NCBI RefSeq assembly: GCF_902506425.1
Contig: NZ_LR732493.1
Location: 1-63,304 of the forward strand
Reading direction: 5' to 3'
Length of the DNA stretch: 63,304 nucleotides
Origin: Novosphingobium sp. 9U
GTDB lineage: Bacteria; Pseudomonadota; Alphaproteobacteria; Sphingomonadales; Sphingomonadaceae
The position numbers and the translations under genes are program-made. Position 1 is the stretch's first letter; the number at the start of each line of letters is the position of its first letter. The notes under the pieces were generated by a model. The model saw only the letters and a list, made by a program, of their open reading frames with translations, was not told the DNA's origin and ran no database searches. This document shows positions 63,268 through 63,304 of this stretch, in pieces.

Positions 63268-63304
63268 ATGGATGGCGCGTACGCTTTCACAGGACCTTCG
63301 GGAT
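63268..63304 (+). CDS. Possible gene start at the window edge
   Basis: An ATG at 63268 follows GGAGGAGG; the frame MDGAYAFTGPSG stays open to the window end. Too short to classify. Confidence 0.25.
   Translation, partial: MDGAYAFTGPSG

Noticed and set aside
1..63304. tRNA, rRNA and CRISPR
   Set aside because: No T-arm/anticodon pattern, rRNA segment or spaced direct-repeat array was noticed by eye; a dedicated tRNA or CRISPR search was not possible.

Overview
The window looks like part of a large plasmid (or a plasmid-derived replicon) from a sphingomonad-type alphaproteobacterium (Sphingomonas/Novosphingobium/Sphingobium group). This rests on high GC, a RepA/ParA/ParB replication block of the sphingomonad type, many small proteins of the kind seen in that order (nutrient-deprivation-induced protein, DUF3618, PRC-barrel, entericidin, DUF4126-like), general-stress (EcfG-type) promoter elements, and TonB-receptor and catabolic-gene remnants. 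Taxonomy is inference: no rRNA or other marker gene is present.

Layout. 0-5.3 kb: a catabolic locus. A TetR regulator with two identical-half-site operators sits upstream of a partial flavin oxidoreductase; divergently, a tightly overlapping operon encodes an SDR, a GST-like protein, an FMN/Fe-S/FAD oxidoreductase and an EthD-domain protein. 5.5-8.2 kb: small genes, including a TTG-start entericidin, a UVR-motif protein and a membrane-anchored thermonuclease. 8.2-13.7 kb: a graveyard holding an IS1182 fragment, frameshifted TupA-type ATP-grasp and GT2 glycosyltransferase genes, remnants of a TonB receptor / alcohol dehydrogenase / phosphotriesterase cluster, a structured-RNA candidate, and a broken DUF4126 gene. 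14.1-18.5 kb: stress and envelope genes, then a diguanylate cyclase. 19.4-26.8 kb: an exported beta-helix/RTX protein, a MHYT hybrid histidine kinase and a periplasmic amidase. 27.1-31.7 kb: small proteins, a cold-shock protein, and an ECF sigma / anti-sigma / fasciclin operon. 32-37.8 kb: an IS110 remnant, a PPP-family phosphatase, a phaB pseudogene, a Crp/Fnr regulator, a SnoaL-like pseudogene, and a second copy of the RNA element. 38.2-40.7 kb: a MASE1 kinase / FixJ-type regulator pair with a strong terminator. 40.7-52.3 kb: mostly degraded DNA with a few intact genes (GNAT, TonB-C protein, several tiny membrane proteins). 52.4-58.9 kb: tyrosine recombinase, parB, two parS-like palindromes, parA, an iteron origin and repA. 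59.1-63.2 kb: an IS66 element with a perfect 8-bp target duplication, whose left inverted repeat is interrupted by an IS50-like IS4-family element. Another reading frame may start at the window end.

The most interesting signal is a ~210-bp element present twice (12756-12964 and 37609-37819), 25 kb apart. Its stems are conserved while its loops diverge, one hairpin keeps a GNRA tetraloop, and two identical 3' half-stems compete for one 5' half-stem. It has no protein-coding explanation and I cannot assign it to a family I know. A second theme is decay: at least ten genes carry frameshifts or nonsense codons, and several small-gene families occur once intact and again as degraded copies. The intact long genes argue against uniformly poor sequence, but read-level checks would settle that.
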